Part shown: positions 1-7,585 of the stretch, piece after piece
Layout of the letters: each line of letters opens with the position of its first letter
Position numbering within the stretch: the stretch's first letter is position 1
Origin: Arthrobacter_B citreus
GTDB taxonomy: Bacteria; Actinomycetota; Actinomycetes; Actinomycetales; Micrococcaceae
Direction: 5' to 3' (one strand)
Length of the DNA: 64,000 nt
NCBI RefSeq assembly: GCF_042429235.1
Contig: NZ_JBHMBA010000008.1
Program-made: the position numbers and the translations under genes
The notes under the pieces: generated by a model
What the model saw: the letters and a program-made list of their open reading frames with translations, nothing else
Told to the model about the DNA's origin: nothing
Databases searched by the model: none

Positions 1-260
1 ATCCGGCTCGGGCGGTAGGCGTCCAGCTCGACCGGTGCCGCGCTCCGTCCGTGGCCGGGCAGGTCGACGGTGATCACCCTCCTGCCGGCGCCGCTCAGGG
101 CGCTGACCCAGCCGGAATCGTGCCAGTTCAGCTGGGACGAGGACGCGAATCCGTGCAGCAGGAGCACGGGCCGTTCGGACCTGGCCCCGCCGTCGGGTTC
201 AATGAGTTCGGCGAAAAGCTGGGGATCGGTGCCTTCAACCGTGCGGGTCCGCAGTTCCAT
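1..260 (-). CDS. alpha/beta hydrolase, partial (C-terminus beyond the left edge)
   Basis: Only the first 86 or so residues are in the window. The translation has the opening of an alpha/beta-hydrolase fold: LLLHGFASSS (HG of the oxyanion-hole region, about residues 33-42) and a later DLPGHGRS motif. The nucleophile elbow and the catalytic Asp and His would lie beyond the edge. The ATG at 258-260 follows the lipoyl-protein stop by 4 bases, so it is the last visible gene of the dehydrogenase operon. In acetoin dehydrogenase systems the E2 protein AcoC is a lipoyl domain fused to an alpha/beta hydrolase; here the same two domains are consecutive genes, so this could be the acyltransferase half of a split E2. 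A standalone esterase is the alternative. Confidence 0.75.
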   Translation of the reverse strand, partial: MELRTRTVEGTDPQLFAELIEPDGGARSERPVLLLHGFASSSQLNWHDSGWVSALSGAGRRVITVDLPGHGRSAAPVELDAYRPSR

Positions 261-264
261 GGCT

Positions 265-594
265 TTAGTCCTCGTCTAAGGCGGCGGTCAGCCGGACACG
301 GCGGCGGGCGGGGGCCTCCTGCGGCACGGTTCCCACGATTCCGGCGGTGTTATCCGGCACTTCGAAGACAATCAGCGGTTCGCCAACGTTGATTTTCTCT
401 CCTGGTGCGCCGTAGATGCGGGCCACCCGTCCGGCCTGCGGGGAGGGCAGCTCGAGAGCAGATTTGGAGGTCTCCACCTCCACCAGCGGCTGGTTCCGCT
501 CCACCTGGTCACCCTCGGACACCAGCCATTCCAGCACGGTGGCTTCGATCAGCCCTTCGCCGAGGTCGGGCAGGGGAAAAGGAATTTCAGCCAC
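265..594 (-). CDS. free-standing lipoyl-domain protein (E2-type biotinyl/lipoyl attachment domain)
   Basis: A 109-residue protein made almost entirely of one lipoyl domain: PDLGEGLIEATV at residues 9-20 and the lipoylation motif ETSKSALE with Lys44 as the expected lipoyl carrier. There is no peripheral-subunit-binding domain and no CoA-dependent acyltransferase domain, which a normal E2 (about 400 residues or more) has. The GTG start at 592-594 overlaps the end of the E1 beta gene by 8 bases, so translation is probably coupled. An in-frame upstream extension is possible but would run through the E1 beta frame and lacks family homology. It should swing acyl groups between E1 and an acyltransferase; the downstream hydrolase is the only candidate partner in view. 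Confidence 0.85.
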   Translation of the reverse strand: MAEIPFPLPDLGEGLIEATVLEWLVSEGDQVERNQPLVEVETSKSALELPSPQAGRVARIYGAPGEKINVGEPLIVFEVPDNTAGIVGTVPQEAPARRRVRLTAALDED

Positions 595-1681
595 GTCGAT
601 ACTCCAATACTCGCTGGATCCCGAACAGGATGCGGTCGATGTTCGGGATGTACTCGTCCTCCAGGTCACCTGAGGGATACGGTACGTCGAATCCGGTAAC
701 CCGCTCAACCGGTGCCCTGAGGGTGTCAAAGCAGCGTTCGGTGACCAGTGCCGCCACTTCTGCCCCCAGCCCGGAGGTCAGCGGGGCTTCGTGCACGACG
801 ACGGCGCGCCGGGTCCGCGCCACCGATGCGGCGAGGCCGGCGGCGTCGATCGGCTTGAGCCAGCGCAGGTCCAGGACCTCCACCTCAATGCCGTCCTCGG
901 CCGCGAGCTCGGCAACCTGAAGGCAGCGCGCCACCATGGCGCCCCACGCGATCAATGTGACGTGTTTGCCGGAGCGCACCACTTTCGAACCGAGCGGACT
1001 GCCGCCGTCGGACGCAATGACTTCCCCCTTTTGCCAGTAGCGGGACTTCGGCTCCATGAAGATCACCGGATCCGGAAGGGCGGCGGCATGCTTGAGCAGG
1101 TGATAGGCCTCCTGCGGACTCGAAGGCGACACCACCAGCAGGCCCGGGACATGGGCAAACAGGGCTTCAAGGGACTCGCCATGGTGTTCCGGGGCGCGGA
1201 TGCCGCCGAAGCTGGGCACCCGCAGCGTGACGGGCATGGGCAGGGTTCCGCGGCTGCGGTAGTTCATCCGTGCCAGCTGCGTGATGATCTGGTTGACCGC
1301 GGGGTAGGCGAAACCGTCAAACTGCACTTCGGGAATGGGGTGGAACCCGGCCATGGCCAGGCCCACTGACATGCCGAGGATGCCGGATTCGGCCAGTGGG
1401 GTGTCCAATACCCGGTCCGCGCCGAAGCGCCGCTGCAGCCCGTCGGTGATGCGGAAGACGCCGCCGAGCCTGCCGACGTCCTCGCCCAGGACCAGTGCCT
1501 TCGGGTCCTGCTCGAGGATTTCGGCGAGTGCCCGGTTCAGTGCCGCCTGCATGGACATGGTTGCACCGGCTCCGGAGCCGGCGGGGGCGGGGACGGCGGC
1601 GGACTGCTGCTGCACCGCTGTGTCTCCCGTATTGTCCCGTGCGGCGGCGAGGTCCGAGCTGCCCGTCAATTGGTCAGTCAT
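587..1681 (-). CDS. 2-oxoacid dehydrogenase E1 component, beta subunit
   Basis: 364 residues, normal for E1 beta of pyruvate, branched-chain or acetoin dehydrogenase complexes. Typical segments are visible: LGEDVGRLGGVFRITDGL, DTPLAESGI, GMAMAGF-like text, VPSFGGIRAPEHHGES and the C-terminal transketolase-C domain with VVVHEAP and PYPSGDLEDEYIPN. With E1 alpha it forms the thiamine-diphosphate heterotetramer that decarboxylates a 2-oxo substrate and reductively acylates the lipoyl domain. The ATG at 1679-1681 overlaps the E1 alpha end by 8 bases; a longer frame to 1747 exists but would overlap E1 alpha by 74 bases. The substrate cannot be fixed from sequence. Confidence 0.9.
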   Translation of the reverse strand: MTDQLTGSSDLAAARDNTGDTAVQQQSAAVPAPAGSGAGATMSMQAALNRALAEILEQDPKALVLGEDVGRLGGVFRITDGLQRRFGADRVLDTPLAESGILGMSVGLAMAGFHPIPEVQFDGFAYPAVNQIITQLARMNYRSRGTLPMPVTLRVPSFGGIRAPEHHGESLEALFAHVPGLLVVSPSSPQEAYHLLKHAAALPDPVIFMEPKSRYWQKGEVIASDGGSPLGSKVVRSGKHVTLIAWGAMVARCLQVAELAAEDGIEVEVLDLRWLKPIDAAGLAASVARTRRAVVVHEAPLTSGLGAEVAALVTERCFDTLRAPVERVTGFDVPYPSGDLEDEYIPNIDRILFGIQRVLEYRRG

Positions 1682-2738
1682 GTTCGGATTCCTTCCGCCA
1701 GGCGCTGGCCTGGTCTGTGAGCTGCTGAGTGGTTTCGGCGAACACAAACTCGAACATTTCCGCGCCGGGACGGGGTTTCAGTTCCTGCACTCCCAGCCGG
1801 ACGACCTCGGCTGCGGCCACGGCATCAGCGTGGGCGGCGTCGAGGAAGTCCTGGTCGGCGTGCCCGGCCGAGAGCAGCTGTTCGGCCAGGAGCGCCACGG
1901 GGTCGGCACCGGCGTCGCGCCGCTCGTCCTCGAGCGTCCGGTAGCGGCCGGGGTCGTCACTGGTGGAATGCGGTCCCCGCCGGTAGGTCATGGCTTCGAT
2001 CAGCACCGGTCCGAGGCCGGCACGGGCATGGGCCAGTGCCTCTCGGGTGGCCCGCACGACGGCGGTGACGTCGTTGCCGTCAACGGTTAGGGCTTTCATG
2101 CCGTACCCGGCGGCACGCGCCGCAACGGTCCCGCCGGCCACCTGTGCTGAGGTGGGCAGCGAAATGGCCCAGCCGTTGTTCTGCACGAAGAAGACCACCG
2201 GTGCCTTGAGCACGGCGGCAAAGTTCATCGCCTCGTGGATGTCGCCTTGGGAACTGGCACCGTCGCCGAAGTATGTCAAGGCCGCGGGCAGGCCGTCAGC
2301 GGGCATTTCGTCAGCAGGCCTTCCGCTGGCGGGTGCCGCGGCGAGGCGCTGGCCGTGCGCCCACCCAACCGCGTGCAGCACCGATCCGCCGACCACAGCC
2401 TGGATGGGGGCGAGCCGGGTGGTCACCGGGTCATACAGTCCGCCGTGCCAGGACGCTTTGTGGGTCGCCATGTACTCCACCATGTCCACGCCCAGGGTCA
2501 GCGCCGCGCCCATCTCCCGGTAGGTGGGGAAGATGAAGTCGCGGCTGGTGTCCATGGCGAAGGCACTGCCCACCTGCGCGGCTTCCTGCCCGAGTTCCGG
2601 GGCGTAGCCGGGGATGATGCCCTGGCGCTGCCATGCGACCGCTGCCAGATCGAGTTGACGCACGGAGGTGAGCAGCCGGTACAGGCGGCGAAGTTCGTCA
2701 CCGGAAAGCTCCGGGACCGTGGATGTGACTAAGACCAT
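1674..2738 (-). CDS. 2-oxoacid dehydrogenase E1 component, alpha subunit
   Basis: 354 residues. The thiamine-diphosphate motif begins at GDGASSQGDIHEAMNF (GDG at 158-160) and closes with the NN pair at 187-188. The phosphorylation-loop region YRRGPHSTSDDPGRYR is the usual E1 alpha sequence. First gene of the four-gene minus-strand operon E1 alpha, E1 beta, lipoyl protein, hydrolase, with each junction overlapping or separated by only a few bases. The ATG at 2736-2738 is preferred to an upstream in-frame ATG because homology starts there and a purine-rich stretch lies just upstream. No E3 (lipoamide dehydrogenase) gene is in view, so it must be shared from elsewhere. Confidence 0.9.
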   Translation of the reverse strand: MVLVTSTVPELSGDELRRLYRLLTSVRQLDLAAVAWQRQGIIPGYAPELGQEAAQVGSAFAMDTSRDFIFPTYREMGAALTLGVDMVEYMATHKASWHGGLYDPVTTRLAPIQAVVGGSVLHAVGWAHGQRLAAAPASGRPADEMPADGLPAALTYFGDGASSQGDIHEAMNFAAVLKAPVVFFVQNNGWAISLPTSAQVAGGTVAARAAGYGMKALTVDGNDVTAVVRATREALAHARAGLGPVLIEAMTYRRGPHSTSDDPGRYRTLEDERRDAGADPVALLAEQLLSAGHADQDFLDAAHADAVAAAEVVRLGVQELKPRPGAEMFEFVFAETTQQLTDQASAWRKESEHD

Positions 2739-2981
2739 AGGTCGAAACCTAACCCCCGGGGTACGGCTCGGCAATCCGCGCGCGGGGGAGTGCACAGGAT
2801 GTCCTCATCTGTTTCAAAGAACCCCCGGAGACTGTACAAAGTGTGCAGTCTTGCCCAGCGGCGTTCCTGTTGTCCGGCCTCCTGCGGCGGCGTGCCGGAC
2901 CCGGGCCGGCAGCGGGGTAGGGGAGCCGGAGAATCCGCCGCTGTGCGGCCGGTCACCGCGATTCATGCGCGCGATTCACTC

Positions 2982-3010
2982 TTGAATGGGCGGCATAACG
3001 GTACTATGCT
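2982..3010 (+). promoter_or_regulatory. candidate promoter for the LTA-synthase-like gene
   Basis: TTGAAT (2982-2987) and TATGCT (3005-3010) are spaced by 17 bases in the 346-base gap between the two divergent operons, about 75 bases before the start codon. The match is moderate (4 of 6 in each hexamer). I see no other clear element in the remaining bases of this gap. Confidence 0.3.
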
Positions 3011-3084
3011 TCTGATGCCCGAAATCGGGTTGGATGTCAAGGGTGTTTGGCGAAGCGCGGGCATCTGGAACGCGAGGGGATGTC

Positions 3085-4635
3085 ATGTCTGGCCGGATTT
3101 TTCACTTGACCCGACGGGGTGGCGTCGTCATGGGGCGAATCCTGGTCTATCTGCTGATCTGGGCCGGACTCGCCATGCTCATCGCCGCCTTCGGCATCCG
3201 TTTCTTTTGGGGCGAGATTTCCGTCAACCAAATGCTCCTGAACCTGGTCTCCGTGGAAACCGACGGCGGGGGAGGGGGCATCGTCTGGCTCGGCATCCTG
3301 GGGATTGGTGTTGTGCCCCTGCTCATCACCGCTCTCATCGCCCTGCTGCACCACCGCCACAGGCGCCGCCTCCGCAACGGAGCGCCCCGGCGCCCGCGTC
3401 ATCACCAGTGGATCATGCGCAGCATTGCCACCGCCCTCGTGGGCGCCGTCGTCATTGGCGGCACCACGGCCTTCGCCACCACCGTGGGTGTTGCCGACTA
3501 CATCAAGGCCGCGAACTCCCCGTACAACATTGGTGATTACTACGTGGAGCCAACCGTCACCAGCGCCGACCAGAAGCGCAATCTCGTCCTGATTTACCTT
3601 GAGTCCGGCGAGCAGACCCTCGCTGATGACCAGTTGTTCGAGAAGGACGCCTTCGAGCCGCTGAAGGAGGTCACCAGTTCCGCCGAGGGGTGGGGGAGCG
3701 TGCAGGATTTCCAGCAGTACCAGGGCGGGGGCTGGACCATGGCCGGTCTCGTCTCGACCCAGTGCGGAATCCCGCTGAAGGGCGTGGGCTCCGGGAGCAG
3801 CAGCGAACCCGGAGAACTCGAGGACGACGGCGACACCTACCTGGGCGGGTCCACCTGCCTCGGCGACGTCCTGTCCGGGCAGGGTTACACCAGTGTCTTC
3901 CTGGGCGGCGCCAACTCATCCTTTGCCGCCAAGGACACGTTCCTGGGCACCCACGGATATTCCGAGCAGAAGGGCCTGGCCGACTGGCGCGCCGCCGGGG
4001 AACCGGAGGAGAGCTTCCGGAGCGACTGGGGCCTCAGTGACGAGCGTCTTCTCGCCAACGCCAAGGACAAGATCGACGAACTGCACGCCGAGGCGGAAAG
4101 AACCGGCCAGCCGTTCAACCTCTCCCTGCTCACCCTGGACACCCACGAACCGGTGCACGTCTATGACTACTGCGACGTCGACACCCGGAACAACGTCACC
4201 TCGGTGTTCTCCTGCTCCATGACGCAGGTGGCCGGCTTTGTGACCTATATGAAGGACATGGGCTATCTCGAGGACACGGCCGTGGTCATCATGGGCGACC
4301 ACCTCAAGCACATGAGCGCAGGAGACGCTTTCCACGAGCAGCTGGACCATCACGACAACCGCACCATCTTCAACCGGATCTGGATTCCGGGCGGCGCCGC
4401 AGACGTCATGCTGCGTCCGGGCATCGACCAGCTGAGCATGTACCCCACCATCCTGGAGGCAGCCGGTCTGACCCTGCAGGACCATGAGGCCGGCCTGGGC
4501 GTCTCAGCCTTCGCCGCCGATGTTCCCGCAGGCTCCGCCCAGGCCCTGGAGCCCGAAGTCTACGGCGAGCTGCTGGCCTCTCTTTCTCCGCAGTTCTACG
4601 CGGATGCCTGGTTCGCCAAGGAACTGATCCGCTAG
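3085..4635 (+). CDS. LTA synthase / phosphoglycerol transferase family membrane sulfatase-fold protein
   Basis: 516 residues with three likely membrane segments (about 18-40, 66-88, 113-135), then a large extracytoplasmic alkaline-phosphatase-fold domain. Family signatures are the metal ligand in YLESGEQT (Glu173), the nucleophile region GGGWTMAGLVSTQCG (candidate Thr218, as in OpgB/LtaS), DTHEPVH and the metal-binding IMGDHLKH. Proteins of this family transfer sn-glycerol-1-phosphate from phosphatidylglycerol to a polymer or glycan outside the membrane. The ATG at 3085 has a good ribosome-binding site (GAGGGG); ATG at 3130, just before the first membrane segment, is the alternative. Three membrane spans rather than the five of LtaS fits the OpgB-like side of the family. 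The acceptor polymer is unknown. Confidence 0.85.
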   Translation: MSGRIFHLTRRGGVVMGRILVYLLIWAGLAMLIAAFGIRFFWGEISVNQMLLNLVSVETDGGGGGIVWLGILGIGVVPLLITALIALLHHRHRRRLRNGAPRRPRHHQWIMRSIATALVGAVVIGGTTAFATTVGVADYIKAANSPYNIGDYYVEPTVTSADQKRNLVLIYLESGEQTLADDQLFEKDAFEPLKEVTSSAEGWGSVQDFQQYQGGGWTMAGLVSTQCGIPLKGVGSGSSSEPGELEDDGDTYLGGSTCLGDVLSGQGYTSVFLGGANSSFAAKDTFLGTHGYSEQKGLADWRAAGEPEESFRSDWGLSDERLLANAKDKIDELHAEAERTGQPFNLSLLTLDTHEPVHVYDYCDVDTRNNVTSVFSCSMTQVAGFVTYMKDMGYLEDTAVVIMGDHLKHMSAGDAFHEQLDHHDNRTIFNRIWIPGGAADVMLRPGIDQLSMYPTILEAAGLTLQDHEAGLGVSAFAADVPAGSAQALEPEVYGELLASLSPQFYADAWFAKELIR

Positions 4636-4816
4636 TCTGAGCGCATCCATCCCTGAGGCGGACCTGCCAACGGGAGGATCCGGCGGCGCCGCGCGGCTGG
4701 AAAACCCGGAATTCCCCACGGAATGGGTTGAGTGTTTTTCAGGGGGAACTGGCTTTTATTTTTTTACCGGGTATGGTCATGAGGTGTCGATGCTGTTTCT
4801 TTCAGAGGAGCCTAAA

Positions 4817-4948
4817 TTGTCAGGTAAATCCCCACAGGGTTCGAGCGAAAAAAAGCCCGGCAAGTCCATTAAGGACAAGCGGGCCGAAAAACGGGCGAAG
4901 AATGCCAGCGAAAATGAGCTGATGCCCAAGAAGCGCAAGGGCCAGTAG
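4817..4948 (+). CDS. small basic protein of unknown function (43 aa)
   Basis: A TTG start at 4817-4819 follows a strong ribosome-binding site AGAGGAG (4804-4810). The product begins SGKSPQGSSEKK, continues KPGKSIKDKRAEKRAKN and ends in PKKRKGQ. It is rich in Lys/Arg and Glu and has no hydrophobic segment, so it is soluble and probably disordered or a single helix. The reading frame is short but the ribosome-binding site and codon use support it. I recall similar 40-60-residue Lys-rich proteins in Micrococcaceae but cannot name a function. Its poly-charged C-terminus could bind nucleic acid; that is speculation. Confidence 0.65.
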   Translation: MSGKSPQGSSEKKPGKSIKDKRAEKRAKNASENELMPKKRKGQ

Positions 4949-5309
4949 CAGGGACGCCCTGCGGCTCAGGCGGCGAGCGGGGATCCCCGGATCCCCGCGC
5001 CGCCGGAAGCAGGACTCCAGGAGGGCTCGGAACAGCTGTGCAGACCGGACGCGGTGGCCGGTTGTTCCGGGTCCCACTTTTCTGGTTGTTCCCGGATTCG
5101 GAGCAGGTTTTCCGTTTGCCAGTCCCGCGGTGGGAAAAGTCAGAAAAACCGGTCCGGAATACTGCTAAAAGCAGACTTTATTTATTTACGCGGAAAAGCC
5201 TGTGCACACTGGAGAAATGCCGGTGCGCATAAATCCGCAAAAAACAAATGCGGACTGCCATCCGCAGTTTTTCCATAAGATTCCGCAGGAAATATTCTCA
5301 AGGTATCCA
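4949..5309. other. non-coding gap with AT-rich patch and two plus-strand terminator-like hairpins
   Basis: No convincing gene lies between the small protein and the permease. The stretch about 5130-5300 is clearly richer in A/T than the surroundings. It holds two hairpins reading as plus-strand terminators: CTGCT/AGCAG at 5162-5174, followed by ACTTTATTTATTT, and TGCGGA/TCCGCA at 5249-5266, followed by GTTTTT. Either could end the transcript of the small basic protein or mark the 3' end of a small RNA. Confidence 0.4.
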
Positions 5310-5337
5310 CGGCCTCCCGCAGGAAAGCAGGAGGCCG
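5310..5337 (-). terminator. hairpin after the permease gene
   Basis: CGGCCTCC (5310-5317) pairs perfectly with GGAGGCCG (5330-5337) across a 12-base loop, 15 bases after the permease stop. There is no strong U-run, as is common in high-GC genomes. Confidence 0.5.
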
Positions 5338-5351
5338 CTGCTGTGCGCCCG

Positions 5352-6782
5352 TCAGTTCCCGGACTGAGGCAGCTGGCTGTCCGGGCGCGTTGTCCGGCGG
5401 TCCAACAGCCATGCGGCGGTCCCCAGCAGGCAGGTCAGGGCCGTCGTTGCCACCAGCTGGATGCGTACGGCCGGGTCCAGGAACCCGAGCACCACAATGC
5501 CGGCCAGCAGCGCCAGGGCAAAGTAGGAGAGCCAGGGGAAGGCCCACATCTTGAAGGTGAGATGCGTTCCGGCGGCATCGGCGCGGCGGCGCAGGATGAT
5601 CTGCGAAATGATCGACATCCCCCAGACCACCAGGCAGGTGGACCCCACCAGGTTCAGCAGGATCATCAGGACCGTTTCCGGGTACAGGTAATTGAGCACC
5701 ACAGCCAGGAACCCGAACGCCACAGAGGCAGCCACAGCCGCCCGGGGAACTCCGTTGGCGCTTTTGCGGGCCAGTGCCTTGGGCATCCGGCCCCGCTCCG
5801 CCAGGGAAAAGACCATCCGGGAAGCGCCGTAGAGGTTGGCGTTCAGGGCTGACAGCAGGGCCACCACAATGACAACCGCCATGACGACGTCGGCGCCCGG
5901 CACCCGCGCGGCGGCCAGGGCCGCGACAAAGGGGCCGGTGCTGAGCGCTTCGCTGTCCCACGGCAGGATCGTGACGATCACCAGCACCGAACCGATGAAG
6001 AACACCAGGATGCGCCAGACCACCGAGTTGATGGCCTTGGTGATGCTCGCCTGCGGGTCCTCGGCGTCGGCCGCGGCGACGGCGACAATCTCGGTGCCGC
6101 CGAAGGCGAACACCACCAGCAGCAGTCCGGCACCCACTCCGCTCCAGCCGTGGGGCATGAAGCCGCCGTTGCCGGTGAGGTTGCTCATGCCCGGCGCCGG
6201 AACATTGGGCAGCCAGCCGGCAATGAACGCCACACCGACGGCAAGGAACGCCACGATGGCGAGCACCTTCAGCAGCGCGAACCAGTACTCAAACTCGCCC
6301 AGGTTCGCCACTCCGCCCAAGTTGATGGCAGTAAAAGCGCTGATGAAGACCAGGGCCAGCACCCACTGCTGGGAGCCGGGCCACATCGAAGCGACAATCG
6401 CCGCCGCGGCCGTGGCCTCGGCGGCAATGACGATAACGAGCTGCAGCCACCAAAGCCAACCGACGGTGGTGCCGGCCGGGCGGCCCAGCGCCTTTTCGGC
6501 GTACACGGAGAACGCGCCGCTGCTGGGGTCCGCCGCGGCCATCTCACCCATCATCCGCATGACGAGGACAACCATGGTGCCTGCGATCAGGAAGGACAGC
6601 AGGACGGCCGGTCCGGCGGCCTGGATGCCGGCTCCGGAACCCACAAACAGACCGGTCCCGATCGCGCTGCCCAGGCTCATGAACACCAAATGGCGGGGGA
6701 GCAGCTTCCGCGCTTTGGCGGGCTCCGCCGGAATCGGGGTGCCTGGTTCGGTGGAACCGGCTGCGGACGTTCGGGAGGTCAT
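5352..6782 (-). CDS. amino-acid permease, APC superfamily (AAT/GABA permease type)
   Basis: 476 residues with about twelve membrane segments. The N-terminal signature FMSLGSAIGTGLFVGSG is the APC transmembrane-1 substrate-binding loop, and GTEIVAVAAADAEDP in the sixth span is the conserved motif of the AAT family. Members import amino acids by proton symport; the substrate cannot be read here. The ATG at 6780-6782 is chosen over an upstream ATG because AAT family N-termini begin a short hydrophilic stretch before the first span. It is transcribed away from an Lrp/AsnC gene 143 bases off, so amino-acid-responsive control by that regulator is likely. Confidence 0.85.
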   Translation of the reverse strand: MTSRTSAAGSTEPGTPIPAEPAKARKLLPRHLVFMSLGSAIGTGLFVGSGAGIQAAGPAVLLSFLIAGTMVVLVMRMMGEMAAADPSSGAFSVYAEKALGRPAGTTVGWLWWLQLVIVIAAEATAAAAIVASMWPGSQQWVLALVFISAFTAINLGGVANLGEFEYWFALLKVLAIVAFLAVGVAFIAGWLPNVPAPGMSNLTGNGGFMPHGWSGVGAGLLLVVFAFGGTEIVAVAAADAEDPQASITKAINSVVWRILVFFIGSVLVIVTILPWDSEALSTGPFVAALAAARVPGADVVMAVVIVVALLSALNANLYGASRMVFSLAERGRMPKALARKSANGVPRAAVAASVAFGFLAVVLNYLYPETVLMILLNLVGSTCLVVWGMSIISQIILRRRADAAGTHLTFKMWAFPWLSYFALALLAGIVVLGFLDPAVRIQLVATTALTCLLGTAAWLLDRRTTRPDSQLPQSGN

Positions 6783-6925
6783 GGAAGAGGCGCCTTTGAA
6801 TGGGGGGATTGCCGTGAAGCGGCCTATCCATCTTATGCCGGGGCTGGTCACGGGAAGGAATGTAGAGCTTGCGTGGCAGAATGCTTACAGTTTGCGCAGC
6901 TAACTGCTGTGCAGGAGAGGGAAAG

Positions 6926-7426
6926 ATGCCCACAGACGCCCTGGATGCCCGCATCATTACACTTTTCACCGACCAACCCCGGATGTCAGTGCTGGAGGCG
7001 TCGCGCACATTGCAGGTGGCGCGTGCCACGGTCCAGGCCCGGTTGGACAGGATGCAGCGGCTCGGCGTCATCTCCGGTTGGGGCCCACGGGTGGATCCCG
7101 CGGCCCTGGGCTACGGGGTGGTGGCCTACTGCTCACTGACGATCAGCCAAGACGCCGGCCATGCTGCGGTGGTCCGCGCCTTGGAGGAAATCCCGGAAAT
7201 CCAGGAAATCCACACCGTCTCCGGTGAAAGCGACCTGCTGGCGCGGGTGGCAGCCCGTTCCAACTCTGACCTGCAGCGGGTCATAGATTCGATGGTCGCC
7301 ACTGGGACCATAGTGCGCTCATCCTCGGTGATAGTGCTCAACACTCATTTTGAGGGCCGGACCCTGCCGCTGCTTCAGGCCGCCTCCGGGGCAAAGCCGG
7401 ACGCGGAGACCGTCGATCCCAGCTGA
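6926..7426 (+). CDS. Lrp/AsnC family transcriptional regulator
   Basis: 166 residues. An N-terminal winged helix-turn-helix (about 5-55; MSVLEASRTLQVARATVQARLDRM) is followed by an AsnC/RAM ligand-binding domain (about 65-145; HTVSGESDLLARVAARS is the typical effector-binding stretch). Start ATG at 6926 with ribosome-binding site GAGAGGG; an upstream in-frame ATG adds a Cys-rich tail unlike the family. Divergent to the permease, it likely senses an amino acid and controls that gene and itself. Confidence 0.88.
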   Translation: MPTDALDARIITLFTDQPRMSVLEASRTLQVARATVQARLDRMQRLGVISGWGPRVDPAALGYGVVAYCSLTISQDAGHAAVVRALEEIPEIQEIHTVSGESDLLARVAARSNSDLQRVIDSMVATGTIVRSSSVIVLNTHFEGRTLPLLQAASGAKPDAETVDPS

Positions 7427-7521
7427 CCGGTGTCGGGTCCCGGACGGGCAACCGCCGGAGAGGGCCTGAACCGCCGAAGCGCCCTGTGTGACGGACATCG
7501 CAGGTTTTTGGCTGCCATGAG

Positions 7522-7542
7522 TTAGAGTCATTCTGACTTTTA
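7522..7542. promoter_or_regulatory. candidate NrtR operator upstream of the NAD operon
   Basis: AGTCA (7526-7530) and TGACT (7534-7538) form an inverted repeat around TTC, with partly matching A/T flanks, 44 bases before the nrtR start. NrtR repressors bind palindromic sites with TGAC/GTCA-like arms upstream of NAD genes, including their own operon. Position and symmetry fit autoregulation; the assignment is inference. Confidence 0.5.
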
Positions 7543-7585
7543 CACATTCCACCGGATCACACCGGCGGACAGGCCGGAAGGGCCC

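Noticed and set aside
265..729. A longer lipoyl-protein frame beginning at 729
   Set aside because: The extra 45 residues are read inside the E1 beta gene and do not match any E2 N-terminus; the domain itself begins at the GTG at 594.
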